Assembly (NCBI GenBank): GCA_016284875.1
Contig: JAEEPS010000010.1
Coordinates: 1 to 59,353, forward strand
Reading direction: 5' to 3'
DNA length: 59,353 nucleotides
DNA from: Salinivirgaceae bacterium
Lineage (GTDB): Bacteria > Bacteroidota > Bacteroidia > Bacteroidales > SZUA-534
Shown here: piece by piece, positions 17,064 to 28,000 of the stretch
How the letters are laid out: each line of letters begins with the position of its first letter
How positions within the stretch are numbered: the stretch's first letter is position 1
The notes under the pieces: generated by a model
Seen by the model: the letters and a program-made list of their open reading frames with translations, nothing else
Databases searched by the model: none
Told to the model about the DNA's origin: nothing
Program-made: the position numbers and the translations under genes

Positions 17064-18260
17064 TTATAGTTTCTTTCCTTCAAGTGCAATAAGTATTTCC
17101 TTAACATATTTCTTTGCTTCTTTCAAAAAACTTCCATTATCAACAAGTTCCCAAAAATCCAGTGAATAGAAATATTTTTTAATTACATATTTATTGTACC
17201 CTTTCCAAGAGTCTTCTTTATAATCTTTCGCTTTGAGTAATTTGGCAGCAACTTTAGAAATATTATTTCCATAAACTCCAATTATAATACAATCATCATT
17301 AGAAGCTCCCAAATAGATATATGAATTATTCCAAGATTGTGGGATTATTTTTATCGCCGCTACTTTTATCTCCTCCATATAAATAAATTCATAATCTCCT
17401 CCATAACATTTTTTAAGAGAGGAAATTACCTTTTCATTTAACACTTGTTTCATTAACTCACATTGTTTTTCATTAAGTGTTTTTTGAAACAAAGGCAATT
17501 CATCCTGGATTTTTAAACAATCTTGTACACTACTGATATTCAGTTCTTCTGCCATATATTTAGCGGTTTTCTGTAATATTTTTTTATCGGCTTCGCGCAT
17601 ACAAAATCGACCATTCCAATAGTCAACATATTGAACTAAAGAAGAATGTAATAATGGCTCTTTATCTCTATCTATTTTATTTACCAACGAAACAAACATT
17701 GGCAATAAATCATTTTTATAATTTAACTCAATGAAGCGGCATAATTTTTTATCGTCATAATCAAGAATTCCTTTTGCCTTTTGTGTCAAACTTTTGTCAG
17801 TCACTTTTTTGCTGCCATCTTTTGTAAGATAAATTACAAAAATGTTTTTTTCTCCCGTTTTTTTTGCCTTAACAATATCAATGTACCTTTCTATTTGTTC
17901 TGGTTGGTCATCAGCCCAATGAACTTTATTTTCAATTATGATAGAATACATTGGGCTTTCATCTATTAGAATATCAATAAATTCTTTATTAACAGTTATT
18001 TTGGGATTATTAATTTTTATGCTTCTAATAGCACAACATTTTCTTTTTAATAATTCAATGAATTCGTGATAAACAGGATAACTTTTGTCGTACCCAGCAT
18101 ATTTCAAAAGTGTTGCTAAAATTCGGGAATGTGCATTTTCAAGAATACGTATATCATCTATAATATTCGCATTATAAGGAAGTTTTTCTCTTTCTTCTTT
18201 TTCAATGCTTGCAATTTCCGAAGCCAACTTAATCAATATGTCATTCGACAACTCCTTCAT
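17064..18260 (-). CDS. PD-(D/E)XK nuclease superfamily protein (gene Y)
   Basis: This 398-residue protein has a PD-(D/E)XK core of the PDDEXK_4 type near its N-terminus. An ENAHSR helix start (about 41-46) is followed by FIDILID with Asp about 96, then SIIIENK with Glu about 110 and Lys about 112. A DQPEQIERY segment follows. The core residues look intact, so it could cleave DNA. The C-terminal two thirds are unrecognised. The gene is clearly AT-richer than the ilv genes on both sides. It starts 8 bases after gene X and ends 19 bases before ilvB. Members of this family occur in defence islands and as orphan genes, and no function is known for this pair. Confidence 0.72.
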   Translation of the reverse strand: MKELSNDILIKLASEIASIEKEEREKLPYNANIIDDIRILENAHSRILATLLKYAGYDKSYPVYHEFIELLKRKCCAIRSIKINNPKITVNKEFIDILIDESPMYSIIIENKVHWADDQPEQIERYIDIVKAKKTGEKNIFVIYLTKDGSKKVTDKSLTQKAKGILDYDDKKLCRFIELNYKNDLLPMFVSLVNKIDRDKEPLLHSSLVQYVDYWNGRFCMREADKKILQKTAKYMAEELNISSVQDCLKIQDELPLFQKTLNEKQCELMKQVLNEKVISSLKKCYGGDYEFIYMEEIKVAAIKIIPQSWNNSYIYLGASNDDCIIIGVYGNNISKVAAKLLKAKDYKEDSWKGYNKYVIKKYFYSLDFWELVDNGSFLKEAKKYVKEILIALEGKKL

Positions 18261-18268
18261 TGAACCTA

Positions 18269-19156
18269 TTACTTTTCAGTTTTTTCTCCCTCAATAAGTT
18301 TAAGAGCCTCTGACGCGCCATCCAAGAAATCCTCAACTGTAGGCGCTAACACACTTTTGTCATTAGTTGGATAAACGGCAGATTTTGCAAAATCCAATGC
18401 TTGCTTTATCAACTTTTGCCCATATTTTCCAAGGTCGGCAATAGTTACTTCTTCAAGAATTGCGTTGTCGAAATCATCAAAATTCTCACCTATATTTGGA
18501 ATGCCGTTGTTTTTAAGTTCAATGGCCGCAGCGGCACCTTCCAAAAAATGCAACATAACGTCAACAACAGCATCAGCGTGTTTTTCAGAATCAACAATGA
18601 TTGATTTTGCTCGTTCTTCGGCTTGTTTCTTTAAAACATTGTCGTATTCGCCAAGGTTTACTTCGTTCATCTCATCAAGGAATACATCCATTTCTTCGGC
18701 TTCATCGTGAACACCCTCTTTCTCATTTATTGCAATGATATGCAAACGTGTTTCATCTTTTAACTTGTAGTTTTCATAATTGAGACAACACCAGAAATGG
18801 TCATCATTTAAATCTTGAATGGCTTTTTCTTCTTTGAGTGTCAAACGCTTTTTTGGGGGGCTGACAAACAATAAATAAACATTATCGGCTGTCGATAAAT
18901 ACTGCGATAATTCACCTTTGATTAATTCTGAAACTTCTTGAATACGGTTTTTAACAGACGTTTCACCCTCAATCAAAAGCACAGATTCCGCATTTTTAAT
19001 GCTATCCGCAATGTGCGAAGAATCCTCGTCACACCATCCTCGTGCATTGGGGAAACCAAAATAACTAAATACACGAGAGCAAACATTTTCGGGTGTCAGC
19101 CCTAATTGCATTTGTTTCAGTTCTCCGTAAGTCAGTTTATGATAATCGTATTCCAT
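18269..19156 (-). CDS. Uncharacterised protein with internal duplication (gene X)
   Basis: I do not recognise this 295-residue protein. The N-terminal half (1-150) looks like an alpha/beta domain (strands around AESVLLIEG, NVYLLFVSP and TRLHIIAI). The C-terminal half is acidic and helical and holds a tandem repeat. Residues about 168-214 (LGEYDNVLKKQAEERAKS...FLEGAAAAIEL) align with about 242-286 (LGKYGQKLIKQALDFAKS...FLDGASEALKL). It has no signal peptide or membrane helix. It is AT-rich, is separated from nuclease-like gene Y by 8 bases, and sits inside the ilv operon 73 bases after ilvD. The tight spacing suggests that X and Y act together. Confidence 0.7.
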   Translation of the reverse strand: MEYDYHKLTYGELKQMQLGLTPENVCSRVFSYFGFPNARGWCDEDSSHIADSIKNAESVLLIEGETSVKNRIQEVSELIKGELSQYLSTADNVYLLFVSPPKKRLTLKEEKAIQDLNDDHFWCCLNYENYKLKDETRLHIIAINEKEGVHDEAEEMDVFLDEMNEVNLGEYDNVLKKQAEERAKSIIVDSEKHADAVVDVMLHFLEGAAAAIELKNNGIPNIGENFDDFDNAILEEVTIADLGKYGQKLIKQALDFAKSAVYPTNDKSVLAPTVEDFLDGASEALKLIEGEKTEK

Positions 19157-19179
19157 AACTTTTTACTTCTCAATTTAGC

Positions 19180-19200
19180 GGACGTGGCTATGCCGCGTCC
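19180..19200. repeat. REP-like palindrome at ilvD/gene X junction
   Basis: GGACGTGGC and GCCGCGTCC form a nine-base stem (one G-T pair) with a three-base TAT loop. On the minus strand it is preceded by TTTAGGATTTAGGAATTAGGATGTAGG words. GTAGGGACGCGGC-type palindromes are familiar to me as dispersed intergenic repeats in several bacterial genomes. Only one copy is in this window. There is no T-run, so it is not a good terminator. Confidence 0.5.
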
Positions 19201-19229
19201 CTACATCCTAATTCCTAAATCCTAAATAA

Positions 19230-21035
19230 TCAATCAGGAATGATACGTATCGCGCCTTTGTCGGCCGAACTTACCATCGACGCGTAGGCCTTCAGCGATT
19301 TGGGCACCACGCGTTTGCGGGTCATCGGGCGCTGCGGACGGGCTTCGAGTTCGGCATCGCTTAACTTCACGCTGATTGAGCGCGACGGAATGTCGATTGT
19401 GATAATGTCGCCGTCTTTGATTTTGCCAATGGCGCCGCCGGCAGCCGCTTCGGGCGATATGTGGCCGATTGACAGGCCCGACGTTCCGCCCGAGAATCGT
19501 CCGTCGGTAATGAGCGCGCACTCCTTGCCAAGGTGCATCGATTTAATGTACGACGTGGGGTAGAGCATCTCCTGCATTCCGGGGCCGCCCTTGGGGCCTT
19601 CGTGCGTAATCACCACACAGTCGCCGCTCTTGACTTTGCCGCCAAGAATTCCCTCGCAGGCATCTTCCTGTGAATCAAACACAACGGCGGGTCCTTCGAA
19701 GTGCCAGAGCGACTCGTCAACGCCGGCAGTCTTCACAATGCAGCCGTCTTTGGCAATGTTGCCGAACAGCACGGCCAGGCCGCCGTCTTTCGAGTAGGCG
19801 TGCTCAATGTCGCGAATGCAGCCGTTGGCGCGGTCGGTGTCGAACGAAGGCCAAGTGGCTGACTGTGAGCCCATTTTGGTGCTGAACTTGCCAGCGGGCG
19901 CACTGCTGTAAATGCGTTTTGCTTCGGGGTCGATAGTGCTTCCGCAGATATAATATTTCTTCAGGTCGTCGGCCAGAGTTGCACCGTTGACGCGCTTGAG
20001 CGAAGTGTCGAGCAGACCAGCCTTGTTCAGTTCGTTCAGAATGCCCAGAATGCCGCCGGCGCGGTTACACTCCTGAATCGAGAATTTCTGCGTGTTGGGC
20101 GCCAACTTGCACAGGAACGGCACGCGGCGGCTCAACTCGTCGATATCCTTCATTTTGAAATCGACACCGGCCTCGTGAGCCACGGCCAGAAGGTGCAGCA
20201 CGGTGTTGCTCGAGCCGCCCATTGCAATGTCCAAAGTCATTGCGTTCAGGAAAGCCGCGCGTGTGGCAATGCTCTTTGGCAGCACGCTCTCGTCGCCCTC
20301 CTCGTAATATTTATATGCGTTCTTAACTATCAGTGCGGCAGCGTCTTTGAAGAGTTGAATGCGGTTGGTGTGAGTGGCCAGAATGGTTCCGTTGCCGGGA
20401 AGGCTCAGGCCGATAGCCTCGGTGAGCGAGTTCATTGAGTTGGCGGTGAACATACCCGAGCACGAGCCGCAGCCAGGGCAGGCGCAACTTTCAATCTCCT
20501 TCATCTGTTGGTCGGTAACCGACGGGTCGGCGCCTTTCACCATTGCGGTGATAAGGTCGGCATTCTCGCCGTTCCATTTTCCGGCTTCCATCGGACCACC
20601 CGAAACAAACACCGTCGGGATATTCAGGCGCATCGAAGCCATCAGCATTCCCGGCGTGATTTTGTCGCAGTTGCTAATGCAGACGAGCGCGTCGGCCTTG
20701 TGGGCGTTGCACATATACTCAACCGAGTCGGCGATAATGTCGCGCGAAGGCAGCGAGTAGAGCATTCCGTCGTGGCCCATTGCAATGCCGTCATCAATAG
20801 CAATGGTGTTGAACTCGGCGGCGTAGCAGCCAAGTCGCTCAATTTCAGCCTTTACCAGTTGTCCAATCTCGTGCAGGTGAGTGTGCCCGGGCACAAATTG
20901 TGTGAACGAGTTGGCAATGGCAATAATCGGCTTGCCCATCTGCTCGTGCTTCATTCCGTTGGCAACCCAAAGGGCGCGCGCACCGGCCATCCGTCGGCCT
21001 TCGGTAGTTTGTGCGCTTCTGAGTGTGTGTTTCAT
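19230..21035 (-). CDS. ilvD: Dihydroxy-acid dehydratase
   Basis: This 601-residue iron-sulfur dehydratase (EC 4.2.1.9) performs the third step of valine and isoleucine synthesis. Cluster ligand motifs are visible as [10 protein letters not shown] (about 119-128) and [17 protein letters not shown] (about 189-205). The C-terminal region has the family motif [21 protein letters not shown] (about 513-533), which includes active-site residues. It is the first structural gene of the operon. Its ATG lies 36 bases downstream of the attenuator terminator, so it is the gene most directly gated by the leader peptide. Confidence 0.96.
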   Translation of the reverse strand: MKHTLRSAQTTEGRRMAGARALWVANGMKHEQMGKPIIAIANSFTQFVPGHTHLHEIGQLVKAEIERLGCYAAEFNTIAIDDGIAMGHDGMLYSLPSRDIIADSVEYMCNAHKADALVCISNCDKITPGMLMASMRLNIPTVFVSGGPMEAGKWNGENADLITAMVKGADPSVTDQQMKEIESCACPGCGSCSGMFTANSMNSLTEAIGLSLPGNGTILATHTNRIQLFKDAAALIVKNAYKYYEEGDESVLPKSIATRAAFLNAMTLDIAMGGSSNTVLHLLAVAHEAGVDFKMKDIDELSRRVPFLCKLAPNTQKFSIQECNRAGGILGILNELNKAGLLDTSLKRVNGATLADDLKKYYICGSTIDPEAKRIYSSAPAGKFSTKMGSQSATWPSFDTDRANGCIRDIEHAYSKDGGLAVLFGNIAKDGCIVKTAGVDESLWHFEGPAVVFDSQEDACEGILGGKVKSGDCVVITHEGPKGGPGMQEMLYPTSYIKSMHLGKECALITDGRFSGGTSGLSIGHISPEAAAGGAIGKIKDGDIITIDIPSRSISVKLSDAELEARPQRPMTRKRVVPKSLKAYASMVSSADKGAIRIIPD

Positions 21036-21070
21036 ATCCTATGGTGTTTTTCGTTTAAAAATGTTCAAAA

Positions 21071-21138
21071 TAAAAAAGCCCGTCCGTAATGGAAGGGCTC
21101 GTAATTCGTTTTCTTATAATAAATTGCACAGCCCTTCC
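21071..21138 (-). promoter_or_regulatory. ilv transcription attenuator (terminator/antiterminator)
   Basis: On the minus strand a terminator stem AGCCCTTCC (21091-21099) pairs with GGACGGGCT (21077-21085) around the loop ATTAC, and six T follow. The segment GGAAGGGCT (21130-21138), directly after the leader stop codon, is the exact reverse complement of AGCCCTTCC, so it can form a 9-base-pair antiterminator that excludes the terminator. A ribosome at the leader stop would cover 21130-21138 and allow termination. A ribosome stalled in the Val codons would leave it free. Confidence 0.88.
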
Positions 21139-21198
21139 TTATCCGCAGACCACCACGACCACGACCAAAGAAATGACTATGTTGACTAAATTCTTCAT
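21139..21198 (-). CDS. ilv leader peptide (19 codons, Val-rich)
   Basis: This short open frame encodes 19 residues and ends with TAA. Twelve of the 19 are branched-chain residues: eight Val, two Ile and two Leu. Residues 12-17 are six Val in a row (GTC GTG GTC GTG GTG GTC). It starts about 14 bases after the predicted transcription start and 163 bases before ilvD. Its role is to sense charged tRNA-Val (and Ile/Leu) through ribosome position, as in enterobacterial ilv and leu leaders. The start ATG is the only one in frame. The product itself likely has no function. Confidence 0.88.
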   Translation of the reverse strand: MKNLVNIVISLVVVVVVCG

Positions 21199-21218
21199 CC
21201 GAAAAATCTTAACGGCGG

Positions 21219-21251
21219 CAAATGTATAAAATTTTATTATTGATGTGCAAA
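21219..21251 (-). promoter_or_regulatory. Promoter of the ilv operon
   Basis: On the minus strand TTTG (21248-21251) and TACATTTG (21219-21226) are separated by 21 bases. This is the Bacteroidota primary sigma pattern (-33 TTTG, -7 TAnnTTTG). Transcription would begin near 21212, just before the leader peptide. Confidence 0.8.
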
Positions 21252-21365
21252 AATGCATTTTTTATCAGCGGATTAAAACAATCCAACGAATCACAATTTC
21301 TTGCCATGTTTTTTGACAAGAAACCGAAACAATAGTATTTTTATAGGCGATTAAAAACATCGATC

Positions 21366-21866
21366 ATGAAATTGCTAAAGGAACTATTCGGATACGTGCT
21401 TGGCGGTATTTTGTTTGTGGGGCTGATGCCTACAGTGATGTGGCTGTTCTCGGGGCGGCCGGCTCTGCTGCCGGTGGGCACCGTGCAACTCATTGTTAGC
21501 GTCATTCTGATGGTTGCCGGACTGGCAATGAGCATCTGGTCGATTGTGTACATGCGCTGCAAAGGCAATGGCAACCCCATGGATGCCTTCGGGCACGAGG
21601 TTGCTCCACGCACCAGCCACCTGATGACCGATGGTCCATATCGCATAAGCCGCAACCCAATGCTCACAGGCACATTTGTCTATCTCATAGGCACTTGCGT
21701 ATGGCTCGCAACTTGGCAGGCAGTGGCAGTTTTTGCAGTCTTTATTGTGATAATGCTTGTCCAGGTGCTGACCGAGGAGAAGCGTCTTCGCCGCGATTTT
21801 GGTGAAGAATATGCCGACTATTGCCGCCGCACCGGACGTTTCACTCCTTTCTCATTCCGGAAATAG
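21366..21866 (+). CDS. Isoprenylcysteine carboxyl methyltransferase-like membrane protein
   Basis: This 166-residue membrane protein has hydrophobic segments at about 7-25, 38-58, 97-113 and 115-132. The ICMT/PEMT signature lies between and after the last helices: an LMTDGPYRISRNPMLTG segment (the R-N-P in place of R-H-P) and a C-terminal EEKRLRRDFGEEYADYCRR. This family uses S-adenosylmethionine to methylate membrane-embedded substrates. The bacterial substrate is generally unknown. It is a single gene, divergent from the ilv operon. Confidence 0.85.
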   Translation: MKLLKELFGYVLGGILFVGLMPTVMWLFSGRPALLPVGTVQLIVSVILMVAGLAMSIWSIVYMRCKGNGNPMDAFGHEVAPRTSHLMTDGPYRISRNPMLTGTFVYLIGTCVWLATWQAVAVFAVFIVIMLVQVLTEEKRLRRDFGEEYADYCRRTGRFTPFSFRK

Positions 21867-21932
21867 ATAGAGCACAGAAAGCAATTTCACCCGTTTTCGT
21901 TCGTGCCACAAATCCGCCTTTCACCACATTTT

Positions 21933-22049
21933 TTTGACCGATTATCAAAAAAACGCAAACCTCGCGCGTATATATAGCGTACATGGGAAGGCAAAACCAT
22001 TTTATATGGGTAATTTTGCGGGTTAAAAAATGGTTGAGAAGGATTGACT
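21933..22049 (+). promoter_or_regulatory. Shared leader element upstream of giant gene 1
   Basis: A TTTTTTTG tract, then ATTATCAAAAAAA (21941-21953), and closer to the start GTAATTTTGCGGGTTAAAA (22010-22028). The same two blocks occur at nearly the same distances before giant gene 2. The first block is 96 bases from the ATG here and 90 there. No full -7 box is visible in this copy. Confidence 0.6.
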
Positions 22050-25000
22050 ATGAAAAAGTTAGTTTTAAATATGGGAACAGTAGCAAAAATCAGAGTATTA
22101 GGATTTGCAGTTTTATCTATCATATTGGGTAGTAGTGAGTTGGCATGGGGACAAGATTATTCATCGGTTGTTGACGGAGATTGGGAAGAGGCTACAACAT
22201 GGGGAGGCTCTACACCGACAGAAAATAAATCAATTGCCATAAATAATAAGGTCACATTAAATTCTAATTATACAGCATTAGGAGTGACGATTAACAGCGG
22301 TGGACAATTAACCATAAAAGAAGGTTATACACTTACTGCGGAATCAGGTGCGAATTTTGCAATCTTGGATAATGTTACTATCGATGGTGATGGAACAATA
22401 ATAATTAAGCATAAAATAAAAGGTAATAGTAAAACTTTAACCACAAATGCTAATGTTTTTGCTGAAAAAGGAATAAATGGAACTAATACGAATTTTAGTT
22501 GGGCGTTTGATAATCTTTCCAAATTGATTGTAAATAAAAACACATTTACAAATAATCGAGATAATATAACAATAGGGGCATTGACTATAAACGAAGAAGC
22601 CAAATATGTGGCTAACTATAATGGAACTATTAGTAATGCTTTAACTTTAAATGGTGGTACTCTTGAAATTGCAAGCGGTAAGATATTAACTCCTAAAACC
22701 ATTTCAATTACAAAGAGTTCAACAATCAAAGCCGATGGCAAGCCATTCCCCGATGGTAAAACAATCAGTATACCAGCAGGGGAAACCCTTACAATTGATG
22801 GAAATGTTGATTTAAGCGGCACTACAGTTACGTGTGCGGGAAACATTGAGGTGAAAGATGGTGCTGTGCTTACTTTGGGATCGTTAGCGGAAATAGGTGG
22901 CAATCTTGAAGTTGGCAGTGGAGCATCAGTTACAGTTGCTGCGGATTTGAGAGTTAATGGAAATGCCGTAATTAAAGGTACTGTTGGAGGTAGCGGCCAC
23001 ACAATTACAGTTGCAGGGTCAACAGTTGATTTGACGGATGCAGAACTTGGAACGAATAATGTGGTGATTGCTGAAAATGCCACAATTGAAGGATTGAGTG
23101 AGGAAAATTCATCGAAAATCACATTTAGTGGAGAGCCCAAGAGTATAATTTACGATGAAACTTCTACAAGAATAATTGAGGGGACTTATAGTTCTTTAAC
23201 GGTTGAAGGAGGAACCAAAACTCTTACGGGTAATGTTTCAGTTACTGGTAGCGCCACATTAGCAGGAACGGTGAATCTTGATGGGAATACTTTAACCATT
23301 GGTGGGTCTGCAATTGACTTGACCGGTCTTGTAAGTTTTGGAAACAGCGGAACTGTTGCATTAACAAATTCATCAGTAGCCTTAACAGGAGTTGCTGACT
23401 GCCATGAAGGTGTGACGATATCGCTTCCTGATAATGTCAATGCCACTTACGATGCAACATCAACACAGATTCTTTCAGCCAACTATACAGATCTTACAAT
23501 CAATAATAGTGTAGGACTTTGCGGTGCAGTCACGGTTAGTGGCACATTCACGACAAATGTAGAAGGTGACAACATTACCATATCAGGAGGAAAAACGCTG
23601 ACTCTCAAAGGTGCTGTTTTGGGCGGCAAGGTTATTACAGCCAGCGGAACAGGAACTTCTATTGTATTAGATGAAAACGGAGAGGTTACAGCAGGATTTG
23701 CAATAGGTACAGGTGCCACGTTCACCAATAGCCGCGGAGGCACAATCAGCAGTCTAGAAGTAAATGGTGGTACAGCCAATATCAACGCGACGACAATTGT
23801 TAATGGCGATGCCTCGCTTGGAGGAACAATAGCGTTTAATGGAGAAGGTACAACTCTCACGATTGGTGGCGATGGTATTACCATAGCATTAGAAGGTTTA
23901 TCTACTACAGCCCCAAGTCAGATTGTGATAAACAGTGGTTCCATAATAACAGGAATAACGGGTTGTCCTGGCATTTCGTTTGCTGATGAAAAACCCTCAA
24001 TGACTTATGGTGCAGGGTCGAAAGTGTTGAGCGGAACATACACCAATTTAACTCTTGAAGGCAATGCTGAACTTTGTGGTAATGTTACAGTTGAAGGTAT
24101 TTTCACAGTAGAGAACAATGCAGAAATATCTGGCAGTGGCACATTGTCGCTCGAAGGCGATGTTGTTAATGCAAACACAATAACGGTTGCAGGAGCGGCT
24201 ATTGAATTAAATGGAAGTAGTACCACGGTAGAACCGAGTTTTGTGGTAAATACAGGCTCATTCACCAACAACCGTGCATGCACAATAAGCAGTATTACAG
24301 TCAACGGCGGCGAAGCCACAATTGGAGCAGCAACAACTCTGACTGATTTTTCAGTTAACGGAGGTGCAGCCTATATCAATGAAAATTTAATAGTCAATAA
24401 TGCCGCGCTTTTAGGAACAATTGAAATAGCAGCAGGCAAAGAGTTGTCTCTCAATGATAATGGTATAGTAACTTATGGTAGCAATGATATTACAGGTAGC
24501 GGACACGTAGTAGCGAATGGCGGTAATATTACAATTGCAGGTCTAACAGATTGCAATTTGGCAACAGGTATTGATTTGTCAACTTTAAGTACTAAAAATG
24601 TGACTTATGGTGAAGGTTCAACCTGTGTTTTGGATACTGAATACGGCGGACTCACAGTTGGAGAGGAAAATGTTACGCTATGTGGCGATGTTATAGTCGG
24701 TGGAACATTAACTTGGAACTGCCGCAATATTACACTCAATGGTAAAAACCTGACAGTAGGCAGCATAGATGGTTCATCGTATAGCAGTACTCACATGATA
24801 GTTGCGGGCGGTGATGCAACTTTGACTATCACAAATCCGGGTACTGCGGTTGTATTTCCCGTGGGAACGGGTTCAGACTACACACCGGTTGAGTTCAGCG
24901 TTATAGATGGAACTTCGCATACAATAGGAGTAGCCGTAAACAATGCCGTGGCTGAAGGAGGAAACGATTTCGACTTGCAGCGCACTTGGACAATTGGCAG

Positions 25001-28000
25001 CACAAATGTCACTTCTGCCAATTTGGAATTCACATTTGTTGATACTGACAGCAAGTCAAATTTGTCGAAAGAGGTGATGGTTGATGGGGATGCTGTTATA
25101 AGTGTGTCATCGTTTGGAAATAATACTATGACCGCAACGGCGTCGCCAATCAATGGTACATGGACAGCCAAAAATGGCGGGCGGATATTGTACGCGTACA
25201 AAAATGGACCGTGGAACGGTGATATATGGACCGACAAAAGTAGTGGTGAAGAACCTGATGCTCCAGTTTCTGCTCCAGGTGTTGATGATAATGTGATAAT
25301 ACTCCCGAATAAATCAGTAACAGCAACAGATAATGTTGCTGCCAAAATCGTGGAAATCAGGGGTGAACTTGATTTGGATTCTTATACAGCCGATTTTGCA
25401 TATCTCCACGGAACAGGAAAACTGATTCAGACTAATACATATAATATAGGTGTAAATTGCGAAGATCATTTCAGAGAGGCGACAGGCGGCACGGTAGAAC
25501 TTAATGGTGATTTCAGCGGACTAGCCACATTCAACTTCAGAAAATTAGTATTGGATGCTGATGCCACTGATGTAGAGGTTACTTTGGGTAATGCATTGGT
25601 ATTGTCAGAGTCGCTGACAATGAATGGCAGCCATGAAATAACAATAAACGGTGATATTAATGCAGCAGGAGACATTTTGGTTGAGGCAGTAAGCACAGTT
25701 ACGGGCGATGTTACAGCGGGTGGTGATATAACATTGGATAAAGACGCCAATATCACAGGCAGTGTTTCTGCAAATAGCATAACTGTTGATGAAAGCAGCA
25801 TAATTAACGGCAATATTACAGTCACAACCATAACTGTTGCCGCTGGAGAAACACTGACAATCAGTGGCGACCATGCAATCACAGCAGATTTAATTGATGC
25901 TTCTGCTGAAGGAGCGAAAGTTATTATTGAAGGTGGGGTTACCATTAATGAAGCAATATTGAAAGGCAGTATTGAAGTTAGCACAGGCAATGCACTTACA
26001 GTTAACGGCACCAAAGCAGAATCAGATGTTACGTTTGGCGGTGACGGCAATGTGACATTAGCATCGGGAGGAACACTTAATGGTAATATTTCGGCTGCAA
26101 GATTAGCAGTTGGAGCAAACGCGACGGTTAACGCAGGTGTTACAGTTACAAATTTATCATTGGCGGGCGATGGTGCAACAATAAACGGAACAGTTGCAGT
26201 TAGTGGTGAATTGGCATTAGGAGGCCATACTTTAACAATTAACAATCCTGGCAAGGTTACAGTCAGTGCTTTAACATTTAATGGTGCTACTGTTGACGGA
26301 ACAGGCGAATTGAATATTAATGGTACGCTTTCCGAGGCATCCATAACCTTAAATGTGAAAAAAGTTGTATTTGACGGAACTGCTGACTTTGATGCCGCTA
26401 CAACCATAACTGTCGGCAGTGGAGCAACTTTGACAAACAATCGTGATGGAAAGACACTAACAGGACTTACGATTAATGACGGAGGCAATGTTTTGTTGAA
26501 AAAGAAAACAACATTGTCCGCTCTTATGATGTATGGCAACTCTGCAAAATTGATAGCAGAAAAAGAGGCCACAATTCAAAGTGGCTCAAAACTGTCAGGA
26601 ACAATTACTTCATATGACACAAAATTAAGAGGTGAAATTTCTTTTGGAGAAATATTAGCTTTAAATGGAAAATATACAGCAGCAATAAATGTCACAATAG
26701 ATAATTTAAATCCTTCGGCATGTTTAAGTGGTTATGAGTTTTATCCAGGAGAGAAAACCATCACATATAATGCTAATTGTTCGTATATACTTTCAGCCGA
26801 ATATAAAAATCTCATATTAGGGTTAAATGATATACCTTCAGAAATAACACTATGCGATAGCGTAATGGTAACAGAAGCCTTGAAGTTAACTAAGCCTTCT
26901 GGTGATGGGAAGTGTACCATTATTGGAAATGGAAATAAATTTATAGTAAATGGAAATGTTGAAAGCGGAAAACATGAAATGGTCTTTAATAATGTTTCGG
27001 CCATATTTGGTAATACCGCGGCAGTTACCACGATAGAAATGAAATCCGTAGATTTATCTGAAGGTAGTACATTCAACATTGTTAAAAATGCAAAAACTGT
27101 AACAATATCTAATAGTTATTCAAATCTGTCATTTAAAGGTGATGGTGAAATAATCATCAATAAAGGTGCGGAGTTGACAACTGATAAAAATATTTCCTTT
27201 GAGAAAAACCAGACAATAAGTGGTAAAGGAGAATTCACCATCAGCACAACCTCGTTAACTGCTCAAAAACTCACCATAGGAGCAACAGTCAATATAGGTT
27301 CAACAGCCACGGTTGATGATGTTAAAGAATATGATATTCAATATGGCGGCACATTAAACTACGACAACAACAAAGCGATAAAGAAACTCACAACAAACAT
27401 GGGAGGAACGTTTGTGATGGGTGCAAATGTAACTGTCAACGACATGGCCATGACTGGCGGCGTCACAAACCTCAATGGGCATGAGTTGACCATAAAAGAC
27501 GGAACAGTTTTGGCTTTGTCGGCGAATGACACCATTATTGGCGGAGATGGCAGCAAGTTGCTTGGGAAAATTGATTTGGACGAAGGAGCAAAACTCACAG
27601 TCGATGGAGCAATCAGTCTCAACCACAAACTGCAAGTTGAGCACAATGCAACAATTATTGGCTTTAACAATGGCGCCTTGAACTGGACTGCCGACAAAAC
27701 AGTTGAGGTGGCTACTGGCAAAGCACTTTCCATTGGTGGCAACCTAACTTTTGGCGGCGACTTAACGCTCGATGGTGCCATAAAGATTGACGATGGTAAT
27801 GACCTTACATCTGAAGCATTGAATCTTTCTGGTGGTTCGATAACTTTTACAAGTGCAACTGATTTTTCTGGGGCATCAATTGTTACTGGCAAAGAAGGGA
27901 AACTCGCATTTACCAGCAGCGCCACAACAATCAACAACTTGGCGCACAATCCAAACATTGCCTACAAGAATATTGATTACGGCACGTGCAACATCACCTA

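Noticed and set aside
25466..26572. A 368-codon minus-strand frame within giant gene 1 (and many shorter ones)
   Set aside because: Low-complexity Ser/Pro/Val/Leu-rich text is produced by the reverse strand of repetitive Thr/Val/Gly/Asn codons. No domain is visible.
22800..28000. Repeats in giant gene 1 considered as a CRISPR-like or tandem DNA array
   Set aside because: The repeats are protein-level, imperfect and of variable spacing. The reading frame runs through them without interruption.
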